From positions 1-64,000 of the forward strand of contig NZ_JADEVZ010000006.1 in NCBI RefSeq assembly GCF_015207875.1: a stretch of 64,000 bases of DNA, in the 5' to 3' direction. This document shows, piece by piece, positions 1-8,085 of this stretch (the stretch's first letter is position 1; each line of letters starts with the position of its first letter). The notes under the pieces were generated by a model. The model worked only from the letters and a program-made list of their open reading frames with translations. It did no database searches and was not told the origin of the DNA. The position numbers were made by a program, and so were the translations under genes. Source of the DNA: Dolichospermum sp. LEGE 00240 (GTDB taxonomy: Bacteria > Cyanobacteriota > Cyanobacteriia > Cyanobacteriales > Nostocaceae).

Positions 1-362
1 TAAGAGGATGTTTGAAAAGTTTTTAATGTATAAATAAACCCCTCTCCAAACCTCTCCCCGACGCGGGGAGAGGCTTTGAAACCCCCATTCCCTTGTAGGG
101 AAGGGGGGAAGGGGGGTTAGGTTTCTAGAGATTATCGGGTTCATCTAATACTTTTCAAACAACCTCTAAGGGACTTCCAATTAAAAAAATACTCAAAAAT
201 TTCTTGTAGTGCGGGCATCTTGCCCGCTAATCATCAATGACGGGCAAGAATACCCATCCCACAAAATTGGGTAATTTATTTTTTGGTGTTCCCTAAATCC
301 TCAAATCCTGGACATCCTGATTCTGACAGTAAGTATTTATAATATTGATATTATAGATTAAT
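1..362. repeat. Intergenic hairpin repeats, no gene seen
   Basis: No credible coding frame. The stretch holds two near-perfect hairpins: a 10-bp stem with a 3-base loop at 51-73 (CCTCTCCCCG / CGGGGAGAGG) and a 7-bp stem at 211-227 (GCGGGCA / TGCCCGC). G-rich and C-rich runs around 90-120 extend the structure. Such hairpins are common dispersed intergenic repeats in filamentous cyanobacteria. The one at 211-227 is not followed by a clear U-run, so I do not call it a terminator. It lies downstream of the kinase gene, which reads towards it. Confidence 0.6.
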
Positions 363-1808
363 TTAATCAATCTGTAATGACTTTATCATATCTTCTACAG
401 GTTTAATCAACTTATCATAATCATCTATGGGTGCAGTATAAGCAATTAAATAAGCTTGATTTTTTCTCAAAGTCATTACATACATATTTTTGATTTTTTG
501 TTGTTCATTTTTACCAGTGACAATTATTTTTTGTCCTGTTTGATTTGCGATAATAGTTGAACTTCTTTCTATGATATTTGATGATTCTAGGTTACTTTTG
601 ATCATCTTCTCCTGGTCTTTTCCGTAATTTTCTAAAGTTCCCGAATATTCAGAACTACTAATAATCAATCTAGCTTTTTGTTGAGGTTGAACAAATGTAA
701 CTATTTTACCAATTCCAATGACTGAGATAGGAGTTTCGTCCGCGAACCAACATTCAGGATATTCAATTTCTATATTATGTTCCTGATTTTTATAAGTTGC
801 TAATTTTCCATCACATTCAGAAATAGGACGGTTTGAAAATACAATTATTCCTATGATTACGATTAATCCCAAAGGGGCAATTTTCAGGAATAAATGATAA
901 ATTTTAGGTGGTAGTAATGGACTTTTTCTAGATATTATAGATATTTTTTGTAATGCTGTTAATACTTCTGTTACTGTCTGATAACGGTCTCTATGATCAG
1001 ATTTGACCATTTTATCTAAAATGTCTGCAAGTTGATCACTAACTTTAATTTTACTATAATAACGCCAACTTATTTCTTGGTTATTGTTATCATTATTGAT
1101 ATCTTTAGCCTCTATTCCTGTAAGTGCTTGAATTACAATCATTCCTAGAGAAAAAATATCACTATTGAATTCTGGTTTACCTTCTCCTTGTTCCCTGGGT
1201 GCATATCCTTTAGTGCCAATTCTTGTAGGATTATAATTACCATTCTCTTGGTTAATAAGTTCATTACCAATTATTTGAGTATCATCTTCTTGGTTATTAA
1301 TTGGTTTAACAGGTTTAACTATCCCAAAATCAATGATGACTATTTTATTATCTATTTCTTGTCTCATGACATTACTTGGTTTTAAATCACGATGAATTAC
1401 ACCTTCACCATGAATATATTCCAATACTTCCAGAATATCTTTTAATAATTTAATAACAAATGGTTCACTGATATTAGTATTGGTAGATGTAGGTGGTAAT
1501 TCTTTCGTTAAATCATGTCCTTTAATAAATTCTTGAACTATGAAAAACTGTTGATTTTCGGTAAAAAACGCTAAAAGTTTGGGTATTTGTGGATGATTGA
1601 GTTTTTGTAAAATTCCTGCTTCTCGTTCAAATAATTCTTGAGCTTTTTCTAATTGCTCTGGTTTTGTAGTTAATGGTGTAAAATGCTTAACCACACAAAC
1701 GGGAGACCCAGGACGTTGGGTATCCTTGGCTAAATAAGTAGTTCCAAATCCACCCTGTCCTAACCTGGTAGTAATACAATAGCGTCCGCCTATAGTCGTA
1801 CTTATCAT
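363..1808 (-). CDS. Membrane-anchored serine/threonine protein kinase
   Basis: Hanks-type kinase of about 481 aa that phosphorylates Ser/Thr on proteins. The N-terminal kinase domain (about 10-290) shows the glycine loop GQGGFG, the ATP-binding lysine in VVKHF, the catalytic loop HRDLKPSN near residue 139 and DFG near 160; the activation segment ends in a GYAPREQ-like motif. A single membrane helix follows near 305-325, then about 150 residues without a family I recognise, probably outside the cytoplasm. I start at the ATG at 1808; the upstream in-frame GTG at 1817 is possible but adds only three residues. Cyanobacteria carry many such kinases and the substrate cannot be inferred. It stands alone, with the STAS gene on the same strand about 160 bp upstream. 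Confidence 0.9.
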   Translation of the reverse strand: MISTTIGGRYCITTRLGQGGFGTTYLAKDTQRPGSPVCVVKHFTPLTTKPEQLEKAQELFEREAGILQKLNHPQIPKLLAFFTENQQFFIVQEFIKGHDLTKELPPTSTNTNISEPFVIKLLKDILEVLEYIHGEGVIHRDLKPSNVMRQEIDNKIVIIDFGIVKPVKPINNQEDDTQIIGNELINQENGNYNPTRIGTKGYAPREQGEGKPEFNSDIFSLGMIVIQALTGIEAKDINNDNNNQEISWRYYSKIKVSDQLADILDKMVKSDHRDRYQTVTEVLTALQKISIISRKSPLLPPKIYHLFLKIAPLGLIVIIGIIVFSNRPISECDGKLATYKNQEHNIEIEYPECWFADETPISVIGIGKIVTFVQPQQKARLIISSSEYSGTLENYGKDQEKMIKSNLESSNIIERSSTIIANQTGQKIIVTGKNEQQKIKNMYVMTLRKNQAYLIAYTAPIDDYDKLIKPVEDMIKSLQID

Positions 1809-1971
1809 CAGATTCACACCCCACCTGATTCCTTGTTTTGGGAAATATGGGGTTAATTATCGCACATTTGTCGCCATATTGGCGAAATTATTTGAGAGGT
1901 TAATTAATTTCAAATCCCCAACTCCTTAAAGAAGTCGGGGATATTAAAAGATATAAAAATACTGATTTAGT

Positions 1972-2328
1972 CTAAACTCCAGTTGCTACTAGCTGTTGAT
2001 TGGTAACAGGAGTGAAAATATCTTCGTAACTTGGGAAAATTTCAAATACTGAATCAAGCTGGGTAAGTTCCAAAATCAACTTAACTGGAGCTTTAACGTT
2101 GCAAAGAACCAACCGACAACCAATTTGACGCGCTGTGGTAAGTCCCTTGACAAGTGGAACCAATCCAGAACTATCCATGAAATCTACTTCTGATAAATCT
2201 ATAACCCAGAGTTGGTGATGCTGAGGTTCAATTGCAGCCATCTGTTCGCTCAAGATAGTACCACTATCGAGGTCTATACTACCTTGGGGTTTGAACAAAA
2301 TTACTTGGCGTTCTTGTGTAAGAGTCAT
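1972..2328 (-). CDS. STAS-domain anti-sigma factor antagonist-like protein
   Basis: A single STAS domain of about 118 aa, the fold of anti-sigma factor antagonists such as SpoIIAA/RsbV, which control partner proteins by binding and by phosphorylation of a conserved serine. Visible hallmarks are the N-terminal strand VILFKPQGSIDL, the core VIDLSEVDFMDSSGL with the DSSG phosphorylation-site motif, and the CNVKAPVKLILELTQLDSVFEIF helix-strand end. Start chosen at the ATG at 2328, where the family's N-terminus begins; 17 more in-frame codons upstream are hydrophobic and unlike the family. No anti-sigma factor or phosphatase gene lies beside it, so the partner is unknown. Confidence 0.85.
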   Translation of the reverse strand: MTLTQERQVILFKPQGSIDLDSGTILSEQMAAIEPQHHQLWVIDLSEVDFMDSSGLVPLVKGLTTARQIGCRLVLCNVKAPVKLILELTQLDSVFEIFPSYEDIFTPVTNQQLVATGV

Positions 2329-2746
2329 AAATTTAACTGAGTATTTAAAACACAAAAGAAAGGGCAAACTGACATCCATACTGTTTATAATTCAACCGCA
2401 TAATGACTGTTTTCGCAAAGTTTATGAGAATTAACAGCAGCACAGTTGAAAAAATCTTTTTCAGTATTTATGCCGTATAATTTGTTTATATGTCTTTCTA
2501 GTATAAGCATAATTTACCGTTAATTTCGGTAACGAACTTATCATTATCTCAAATTACCATAGCAATCCGGTTTGATTGGTGATTGGTGATTGGTGATTGG
2601 TCATTGATAAAAACTATTCTTCTTTCTTCTTCTTCCCCCTGAACTCCTGACTCCTGAACTCCTCCTATTGCGGTTTGATTGACACCATAGCCAAAAGCAA
2701 GCAAAGATATGGTAAAGGTAAAAATTTGTAAACTCGGTGGTGTTGG
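2329..2746. other. Intergenic region with short tandem repeats
   Basis: About 420 bp between two divergently read genes, so it should carry both promoters. The only structure I see is a short tandem run of a GATTGGT heptamer at about 2575-2605 and a CT-rich stretch after it (2620-2665). No RNA gene or open frame stands out. Confidence 0.5.
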
Positions 2747-3376
2747 ATGTCTTTTGAGCTACTTTCACTAGAAAACATCCAAGAAATTGCTCATAATTAT
2801 GGTTATTTAGCGATTTTTTTGGGAATATTGCTAGAAAATTTGGGCATTCCTCTTCCTGGCGAAACCGTAACGATTGTTGGTGGTTTCCTTGCCGGTAGTA
2901 ATGAATTAAATTACTGGCTAGTTCTCGGTAACGCTGTGGGAGGTGCTGTAATTGGCGGTAATTGCGGCTATTGGATAGGTAGAGTGGGTGGTTGGCCTTT
3001 TCTGCTACAAGCTGGGAAGATTTTCCGCATTTCCGAAGTCCGACTACTAAGTATTAAAGAGCAATTTACGGAAAACGCCGCTAAAGCTGTATTTTTTGGG
3101 CGCTTTTTCGCTTTGTTGCGAATTTTTGCTTCGCCACTTGCAGGTATAGCGGAAATGCCCTTCGGTAAATTCCTAATTTATAATCTAGCTGGAGCGACTG
3201 CTTGGGGTAGTGTCATGGTGACATTAGCTTTTTTCGCGGGAAGAATTATTTCCCTGGAACAATTGGTAGCCTGGGTCAGTAAATTTGCAATTTTGGCGTT
3301 ACTGATTTTAGTTGCTGTGATTGCTGTACCAATTTGGTTAGAGTCCCGCGAAGTTAAGCAGCAAACGGAAGAGTAG
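2747..3376 (+). CDS. DedA family membrane protein
   Basis: A 209-aa integral membrane protein of the DedA/SNARE-associated (VTT) family, whose members act in the inner membrane as lipid flippases or in envelope homeostasis. Family signs: an early E(N)xGxPLPGE motif (ILLENLGIPLPGETV, about 26-40), the GxxxGYWIGR segment near 75, and the F.GRF.ALLRIFASPLAG block near 118-135, followed by C-terminal hydrophobic helices. Length is normal for the family. Starts at ATG 2747 after a GGTGG-rich leader. It is monocistronic and faces argG, which ends 79 bp away on the other strand. The exact lipid substrate is unknown. Confidence 0.9.
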   Translation: MSFELLSLENIQEIAHNYGYLAIFLGILLENLGIPLPGETVTIVGGFLAGSNELNYWLVLGNAVGGAVIGGNCGYWIGRVGGWPFLLQAGKIFRISEVRLLSIKEQFTENAAKAVFFGRFFALLRIFASPLAGIAEMPFGKFLIYNLAGATAWGSVMVTLAFFAGRIISLEQLVAWVSKFAILALLILVAVIAVPIWLESREVKQQTEE

Positions 3377-3381
3377 GTATT

Positions 3382-3402
3382 GGGGACTGGGGACTGGGGA
3401 CT
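3382..3402. repeat. Three tandem GGGGACT heptamers
   Basis: Three perfect copies of GGGGACT followed by a diverged fourth, between the converging dedA and argG genes. Heptameric runs of this kind are frequent in Nostocales intergenic DNA; a much longer one lies near 46 kb in this window. Confidence 0.8.
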
Positions 3403-3454
3403 GGGCATTGGTAATGAGAATAATGATTTCCCCCTGCTCCCTGCCCCCTGCCTT

Positions 3455-4654
3455 CTACTTATTCTGCTGCGCCCAAATGCGGGTAGGTAGTCCCCAAACG
3501 TAGATGAAGCCTTCTGCGGCTTTGTGATCAAATTGATCTTCTGCGCCGTAGGTGGCTAAATCGGGAGTGTAAAGGGTATTGTCACTCCAACGCCCAACTA
3601 TGATGGCGTTACCTTTGAAAAGTTTTAACCGCACTACACCGGAAACTCTTTCCTGTGTTTGTTGAATAAAGGCATCTAAGGCTGCTTTGAGTGGACTATA
3701 CCAAAGTCCGTTGTATACAAGTTTGGTATAGGTTTCTTCTATGCCTCGTTTGTACTGAGTGACATCTGCTGTTAGTGTGAGGCTTTCTAAGTCACGGTGG
3801 GCGTTAATCAGAACTATCATGGCTGGTGATTCGTAGATTTCCCGTGATTTGATGCCTACTAAACGGTTTTCAATCATGTCAATGCGGCCAATTCCATGAT
3901 TTCCCACGATTTTATTGAGTTGTTCAATTAACTCAACAGGCTGTTTTGATGTGCCATTGATAGTGGTAGGAAGCCCTTTTTGGAAGCCAATTTCTAGATA
4001 TTCCGGCTCGTTGGGAGTATCAGCTATGGCTTTGGTCATTTCATAGATTTCTTCCGGTGGCTCGTTGGCTGGGTCTTCCAATGTACCAGCTTCAATACTG
4101 CGACCTAGCAAGTTTTTATCTATACTAAAAGGAGAGGATTTTTTCACGGGTGCAGGAATACCAAATTTCTCACCATAGGCGATGGTTTGTTCCCGACTCA
4201 TACCCCATTCTCTGGCTGGTGCTAGGATTTTCAGGTTAGGGTTGAGGGCTGTACAGGCAACATCAAAGCGTACTTGATCGTTACCTTTACCTGTACAACC
4301 GTGAGCGATCGCATCTGCACCATATTTCGCAGCCGCCTCTACCAGTATCTTAGCAATCAAGGGTCGAGCCAGGGCTGTACCAAGAGGATAGCGGTTTTCA
4401 TAGAGCGCGTTGGCTTGAATCGCCGGAAATGCGTAGTCTTTAACAAATATATCCTTAACATCCGCTACCAAGGATTCACTTGCACCGGACTTAAGAGCTT
4501 TTTCTCGAACTGGTTCTAATTCATCTCCCTGACCTAAATCTGCTGCTAGGGTAATTATCTCCTCTACTCCCCACTCTTGCTTGAGATAGGGAATGCAAAC
4601 AGAAGTATCAACTCCACCAGAATATGCTAGAACAACCTTTTTAGCGCGACCCAT
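3455..4654 (-). CDS. argG: Argininosuccinate synthase
   Basis: Joins citrulline and aspartate with ATP to give argininosuccinate, the penultimate step of arginine synthesis in the cytoplasm. The 399-aa protein has the N-terminal PP-loop AYSGGVDTS near residue 10 and the family blocks [14 protein letters not shown] (about 115-130) and [15 protein letters not shown] (about 175). The start is the ATG at 4654, preceded by GGAG; the longer frame begins at a GTG that overlaps that ribosome site. Full length. Arginine is the precursor of saxitoxin, made by the cluster 4 kb away, but argG is a universal gene and I see no sign that it belongs to that cluster. Confidence 0.97.
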   Translation of the reverse strand: MGRAKKVVLAYSGGVDTSVCIPYLKQEWGVEEIITLAADLGQGDELEPVREKALKSGASESLVADVKDIFVKDYAFPAIQANALYENRYPLGTALARPLIAKILVEAAAKYGADAIAHGCTGKGNDQVRFDVACTALNPNLKILAPAREWGMSREQTIAYGEKFGIPAPVKKSSPFSIDKNLLGRSIEAGTLEDPANEPPEEIYEMTKAIADTPNEPEYLEIGFQKGLPTTINGTSKQPVELIEQLNKIVGNHGIGRIDMIENRLVGIKSREIYESPAMIVLINAHRDLESLTLTADVTQYKRGIEETYTKLVYNGLWYSPLKAALDAFIQQTQERVSGVVRLKLFKGNAIIVGRWSDNTLYTPDLATYGAEDQFDHKAAEGFIYVWGLPTRIWAQQNK

Positions 4655-4763
4655 GAATTTCTCCACTTAGGAAAACAAAGAATGAGTCATTATTATATCT
4701 GACTTGCCTAGCGGATATTTTTTTATGCAACTGTGACTTTGCTATATTTGTTTTATCCTAAAT

Positions 4764-5729
4764 ATGGGTAATAATTTTTTGGGTGCAATTGTGTTTTTGA
4801 GTATTGTCATTCCTACATATAATCGTTTACCAATTTTGGAAAAGTGCCTCCGCGCTTTGGAGAGTCAGGAGTTCAGCAATAAAACTTATATAGAAGACTA
4901 TGAAGTTGTGTTAGTAGATGATGGCTCTACCGATGGTACTTTAAATTGGTTAGCTTTACATAAAGATGAGTTTCCCCACGTCCGCTGTTTTGAACAAAAT
5001 CATGCAGGTCCAGCAGCAGCGCGAAATTTAGGGGTGGAAAAAGCGCAAGGTGACACAATTATTTTTATTGATAGTGATTTAGTGGTTCTGTCTAATTTCC
5101 TCCAAGCTCATACAAATGCTTTGGTACAGGGAAGGGAGAAATTAGGGAGCGATCGCTTTTTTACTTACGGTGCTGTAATTAATACTTGTAATTTCAATAA
5201 TCCTACGGGTGAACCTTATAAAATCACAGATTTTTCTGCTGCTTTCTTTGCTACGGGTAATGTGGCTATTCCCAAACATTGGTTAGAAAAAGCTGGATTG
5301 TTTGATAATAGTTTTCAACTTTATGGTTGGGAAGATCTAGAATTAGGTGTTAGGTTAAAAAACTTGGGTTTAAAATTAATTAAATGTCCTGAAGCCGTTG
5401 GTTATCACTGGCATCCACCATTTAGTTTACAGCAAATTCCTAAGTTAATTGATCAGGAAATTCAACGGGGACGCATGGGAGTTTTGTTTTATCAAAAACA
5501 TCCCACTTGGGAAGTAAAAATGATGATTCAAATGACCTGGTTTCATCGTCTATTATGGGGGATTCTTTCTGTAAACGGATTATTGAATGAAAGAACTATG
5601 TCTCCGTTTTTACAATGGTTAATTAATATTGGTAAACCGCAATTGGCTTTGGAAATTGCCCGGATTTTCTTGAATTGGTATAATGTCAAGAGTGTTTATG
5701 CGGCTCATGCTGAAACAAAAAGTAAGTAA
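4764..5729 (+). CDS. Family 2 glycosyltransferase
   Basis: A 321-aa soluble GT-A type glycosyltransferase that would add a sugar to a polysaccharide, lipid or protein acceptor. It begins with the typical strand FLSIVIPTYNR (about 12-22), then VDDGSTDGT near 52, DSDLVV near 97 (the metal-binding DxD position), and the C-terminal galactosyltransferase-type motif YGWEDLELGVRL near 190. No membrane segments are evident. The start at 4764 lacks a strong ribosome site; a GTG at 4791 would drop nine residues. It is divergent from argG with about 110 bp between. The sugar donor and acceptor cannot be told from sequence. Confidence 0.88.
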   Translation: MGNNFLGAIVFLSIVIPTYNRLPILEKCLRALESQEFSNKTYIEDYEVVLVDDGSTDGTLNWLALHKDEFPHVRCFEQNHAGPAAARNLGVEKAQGDTIIFIDSDLVVLSNFLQAHTNALVQGREKLGSDRFFTYGAVINTCNFNNPTGEPYKITDFSAAFFATGNVAIPKHWLEKAGLFDNSFQLYGWEDLELGVRLKNLGLKLIKCPEAVGYHWHPPFSLQQIPKLIDQEIQRGRMGVLFYQKHPTWEVKMMIQMTWFHRLLWGILSVNGLLNERTMSPFLQWLINIGKPQLALEIARIFLNWYNVKSVYAAHAETKSK

Positions 5730-5806
5730 ATCAAATTTATATACATCCTAGCTCATTAGGGTGGGCATTGCCCACCATGATCCATCATGTTAAATTAATA
5801 ACCCTA

Positions 5807-5944
5807 TTAATCATCGTGATCATCAAAGGGATCATCTAATTCCTGACTTGGAGGTCCAAAAGATGTATAAATTGCCATACCAGTAATAGCAACCAATGCC
5901 GAGCAAAAGGCAATTCCAAGCACCGTAGCGGGTTCTAAGTCCAT
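5807..5944 (-). CDS. psbN: Photosystem II assembly protein PsbN
   Basis: A 45-aa single-helix thylakoid protein needed for assembly and repair of photosystem II reaction centres. The sequence begins MDLEPATVLG, followed by one hydrophobic helix (about 8-28), the highly conserved YTSFGPPS segment and an acidic tail ending DPFDDHDD, all diagnostic of PsbN. It was found by reading the reverse strand of the gap between the glycosyltransferase and pth genes. psbH, its usual neighbour, lies 1.3 kb upstream on the same strand with tatA and pth between them. A repeat element (6078-6227) separates psbN from pth. Confidence 0.95.
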   Translation of the reverse strand: MDLEPATVLGIAFCSALVAITGMAIYTSFGPPSQELDDPFDDHDD

Positions 5945-6077
5945 AAATTTAGATACATATTATGAAAGCCATATTTATAGAATATTACAAAATTTAACTT
6001 ATCGCACATTGTCCCGGAAGTCAGGAGTCAGGATTCCTAACTCCTTCTCTGAACAAGCAACTACTCATCAAGAATCA

Positions 6078-6227
6078 ATACCACGTGAGTTCGGAGTTCG
6101 GAGTTTCTCCTTCGGAGACGCTACGCGAACGGAGTTATGATTTTTTCAAGGAGAGAATAAGGGCTTGAGACTCCTACGTGGGGTGAGTTTTCCACAAATT
6201 ATCGTTATGTCGAACTCACGTAATACC
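6078..6227. mobile_element. MITE-like inverted-repeat element overlapping the pth stop
   Basis: About 150 bp bounded by inverted ends: ATACCACGTGAGTTCG at 6078-6093 and CGAACTCACGTAATACC at 6211-6227; 11 bases pair perfectly (ACGTGAGTTCG). The first 72 bases (6078-6149) recur without a mismatch at 49744-49815. It has no coding capacity, as expected for a miniature element moved by a transposase elsewhere. The right end contains the last codon and stop of pth. No clear target duplication seen. Confidence 0.65.
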
Positions 6228-6857
6228 AGTAAAATTCTGGGTATTGCAAAGATTCATTGCCTTTTCTACTCCCTGTTTAAAACTAAATTCTCCACACTCA
6301 ACAACAAAGTTTAAAACCTGAGACATAACTTTATTCTCAGCAGTGGAAAATCGTCCCAAAACATGAGAAACAGTATGAGAATTATCCCCATCTATTGCGC
6401 CCTTTGGCTTACCTATGCCAATTCGCAATCTGGGGAAATTTTGGGTATTTAGATGAGAAATAATGCTTTTCATACCATTATGTCCACCCGCAGAACCGGA
6501 TAAACGTAAGCGAGTTTTGCCCAAAGGTAAATCTAAATCATCATAAATTACTAATACTGATTCAGGCGGTATTTTGTACCAATTTGTCACGGCTTGAATA
6601 GCTTGTCCTGAAAGATTCATATAGGTTAAGGGTTTAAGCAAGCGGATTTTACCCTTACCCGCTGCATTCCCTTCCCCAAACTCTCCTTGAAACTTGCGAT
6701 TTTCAGCTAGAGAAATTTGCCACGCGCGAGCTAGGGTATCTATGGCTGCAAAGCCAATATTATGACGAGTTTGATCATACTTAGGCTCTGGATTTCCCAG
6801 TCCGACAATTAGCTGGGGAATTACCAAAGCCGTTGGTTTTAATTGTTCATCTTTCAT
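6216..6857 (-). CDS. pth: Peptidyl-tRNA hydrolase
   Basis: Cleaves peptidyl-tRNA released from stalled ribosomes, recycling tRNA in the cytoplasm. The 213-aa protein has the family motifs VGLGNPEPKYDQTRHNIGF (about 18-36, with the catalytic His in RHN), KPLTYMNLSG near 75, IYDDLDLPLG near 103 and GSAGGHNGMKSI near 122. Length is about 15-20 aa longer than average because of an N-terminal extension. Its ATG overlaps the tatA stop by four bases (ATGA), so the two are translationally coupled. The final Thr codon and TGA stop come from the end of a MITE-like repeat, so the C-terminus may have been altered by that insertion. Confidence 0.95.
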   Translation of the reverse strand: MKDEQLKPTALVIPQLIVGLGNPEPKYDQTRHNIGFAAIDTLARAWQISLAENRKFQGEFGEGNAAGKGKIRLLKPLTYMNLSGQAIQAVTNWYKIPPESVLVIYDDLDLPLGKTRLRLSGSAGGHNGMKSIISHLNTQNFPRLRIGIGKPKGAIDGDNSHTVSHVLGRFSTAENKVMSQVLNFVVECGEFSFKQGVEKAMNLCNTQNFTGIT

Positions 6858-7114
6858 CCTTGTATATTTTCTGGCTGGTTTTTTTCAGCTTCAATGTGTT
6901 TATGCTCTAATTTAGCGGTTGTTTGCACAGTTTCTTTTAGTTGTTCAGATTCTTTTTTGAACTCGCTTTGAAATTCATTAGAGGCTTCTTGAAAACTGCG
7001 AATGGTTTTTCCCAAACTGCGACCAATTTCTGGTAATTTCTTGGGTCCAAAGATTAATAATGCAACTACCATAATGACACCCATTTCTGGTAACCCGATA
7101 CCAAATATATTCAT
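6854..7114 (-). CDS. tatA: Twin-arginine translocase subunit TatA/TatE
   Basis: An 86-aa subunit that forms the protein-conducting part of the Tat pathway, which exports folded proteins across the thylakoid and plasma membranes. It shows the short N-terminal membrane helix (about 4-20), the hinge FGPKKLPEIGRSLG with the invariant FGP, an amphipathic helix, and a charged Lys/Glu-rich tail. I start at the ATG at 7114 (MNIFGIGLPE), preceded by GGAG; the longer frame adds 11 residues unlike the family. Overlaps pth by ATGA. psbH is upstream but separated by a terminator, so tatA-pth is probably its own transcription unit. Confidence 0.93.
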   Translation of the reverse strand: MNIFGIGLPEMGVIMVVALLIFGPKKLPEIGRSLGKTIRSFQEASNEFQSEFKKESEQLKETVQTTAKLEHKHIEAEKNQPENIQG

Positions 7115-7210
7115 TCTTCTCTCCTGTGTACAGAAAAACCGCCACAACTACCTTATAGCTTTGGGATCTAGATTAATTTTATCCCTATTTTTCAGCATTT
7201 TTTTCAAGAA

Positions 7211-7234
7211 TAAAAAAACCCGGACGAGCCGGGT
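7211..7234 (-). terminator. Rho-independent terminator after psbH
   Basis: Read on the minus strand, a 6-bp GC-rich stem (ACCCGG / CCGGGT, 7218-7223 with 7229-7234) with a 5-base loop is followed by a run of seven T. It sits about 35 bp beyond the psbH stop and before tatA, so it should end psbH transcription. Confidence 0.85.
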
Positions 7235-7269
7235 AGATGCTAATTGTCAGCTTGATGACTGGATAGTCA

Positions 7270-7473
7270 TTAGCCGCCTAAACCGCGCCAATCCACAAGC
7301 ACATCCTGAATTAACAGAGACTTGTTATAAACTTGGAGAATAATTAGCAGAAATACGAAGAATAAACCCATAAATACAGCCATTAAGGGTGTTGTTCCCC
7401 AACCTGGAGATACCTTACCATACTCAGCATTTAAGGGTCTGAGAATATCTCCCAACCTAGTCCGTTGTGCCAT
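7270..7473 (-). CDS. psbH: Photosystem II reaction centre protein H
   Basis: A 67-aa single-span thylakoid protein bound to the CP47 side of photosystem II, needed for stable assembly and quinone exchange. Diagnostic features: N-terminal [21 protein letters not shown], the PGWGTTPLM segment before the membrane helix (about 29-50), and the [10 protein letters not shown] end. It is full length, followed by a strong terminator. Its promoter should lie in the roughly 500 bp upstream, which has no gene. Confidence 0.98.
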   Translation of the reverse strand: MAQRTRLGDILRPLNAEYGKVSPGWGTTPLMAVFMGLFFVFLLIILQVYNKSLLIQDVLVDWRGLGG

Positions 7474-8010
7474 AGTTCACCTAAGAATCAGTTGCCAAAG
7501 CTTTTTTTAATTTTTTTAGACATTCCTAAGCCTTTACAGGCGAAGGATTCTTGGTTTAAACCTGTATGTTTTAGATTGGTCTAATCACAGATTTAACAGT
7601 TCATACTTACTCGTGCAATTGCCACGAATAATTACCCAAGCTTTTATCCAGATAGTGGATAAGTTCCCGGTTGTCTCACGGTACATGGATTAATCCAAAA
7701 GCTGTTCTTAAATTATCGCAGTTTGTGATCTTTGTTTAGCGATATTGCTGAAGGTTTTCGCCACATTTACAAAAATACATGATTTTCGGCGTGTTGATGC
7801 GGCAATTTTACCCTGCGGTTTTTCACACCACTCTTGCCAAAAATAACCCAATCATCTCCAAAATACCACAATCTACACCATAATCAGGTTGCTTGGGAAA
7901 ACAAGATCAGATCAAACCCTTGATACCTAATTCTAGGCGTTAATTTATGCTACAAATCCAGTTTATAGTAATCAAATAAATCAAAATTGAGTATCGAGTG
8001 AGTATCAAAT
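7474..8010. other. Gene-free region upstream of psbH
   Basis: About 540 bp with no convincing open frame on either strand. It should hold the psbH promoter near its left edge. I see no RNA gene and no repeat longer than a few bases. This is the last stretch of core chromosome before the saxitoxin region. Confidence 0.5.
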
Positions 8011-8085
8011 ATGGTTAAAAATTTCCAGGCTAAAGCAGCTAAAGGTTCTATTGGCTTAATGTCAGAGAACAATAGACTAAAGGGG
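8011..8085 (+). pseudogene. Possible N-terminal remnant of a tyrosine-type integrase
   Basis: A frame opening at ATG 8011 reads MVKNFQAKAAKGSIGL and then MSENNRLK, resembling the N-termini of cyanobacterial phage-type integrases (a K-A-x-K-G-x-x-G-I/L pattern followed by RLRL). After about codon 24 the similarity stops and the frame runs antisense into the 3' end of sxtPER, ending at 8139. I read it as the 5' stub of an integrase gene cut at the left border of the sxt cluster. The match is from memory of the family over a short stretch, so this is tentative. Confidence 0.35.

Noticed and set aside
4655-4666. Upstream GTG start for argG
   Set aside because: The GTG overlaps the GGAG ribosome site of the ATG at 4654, and the family N-terminus begins at that ATG.
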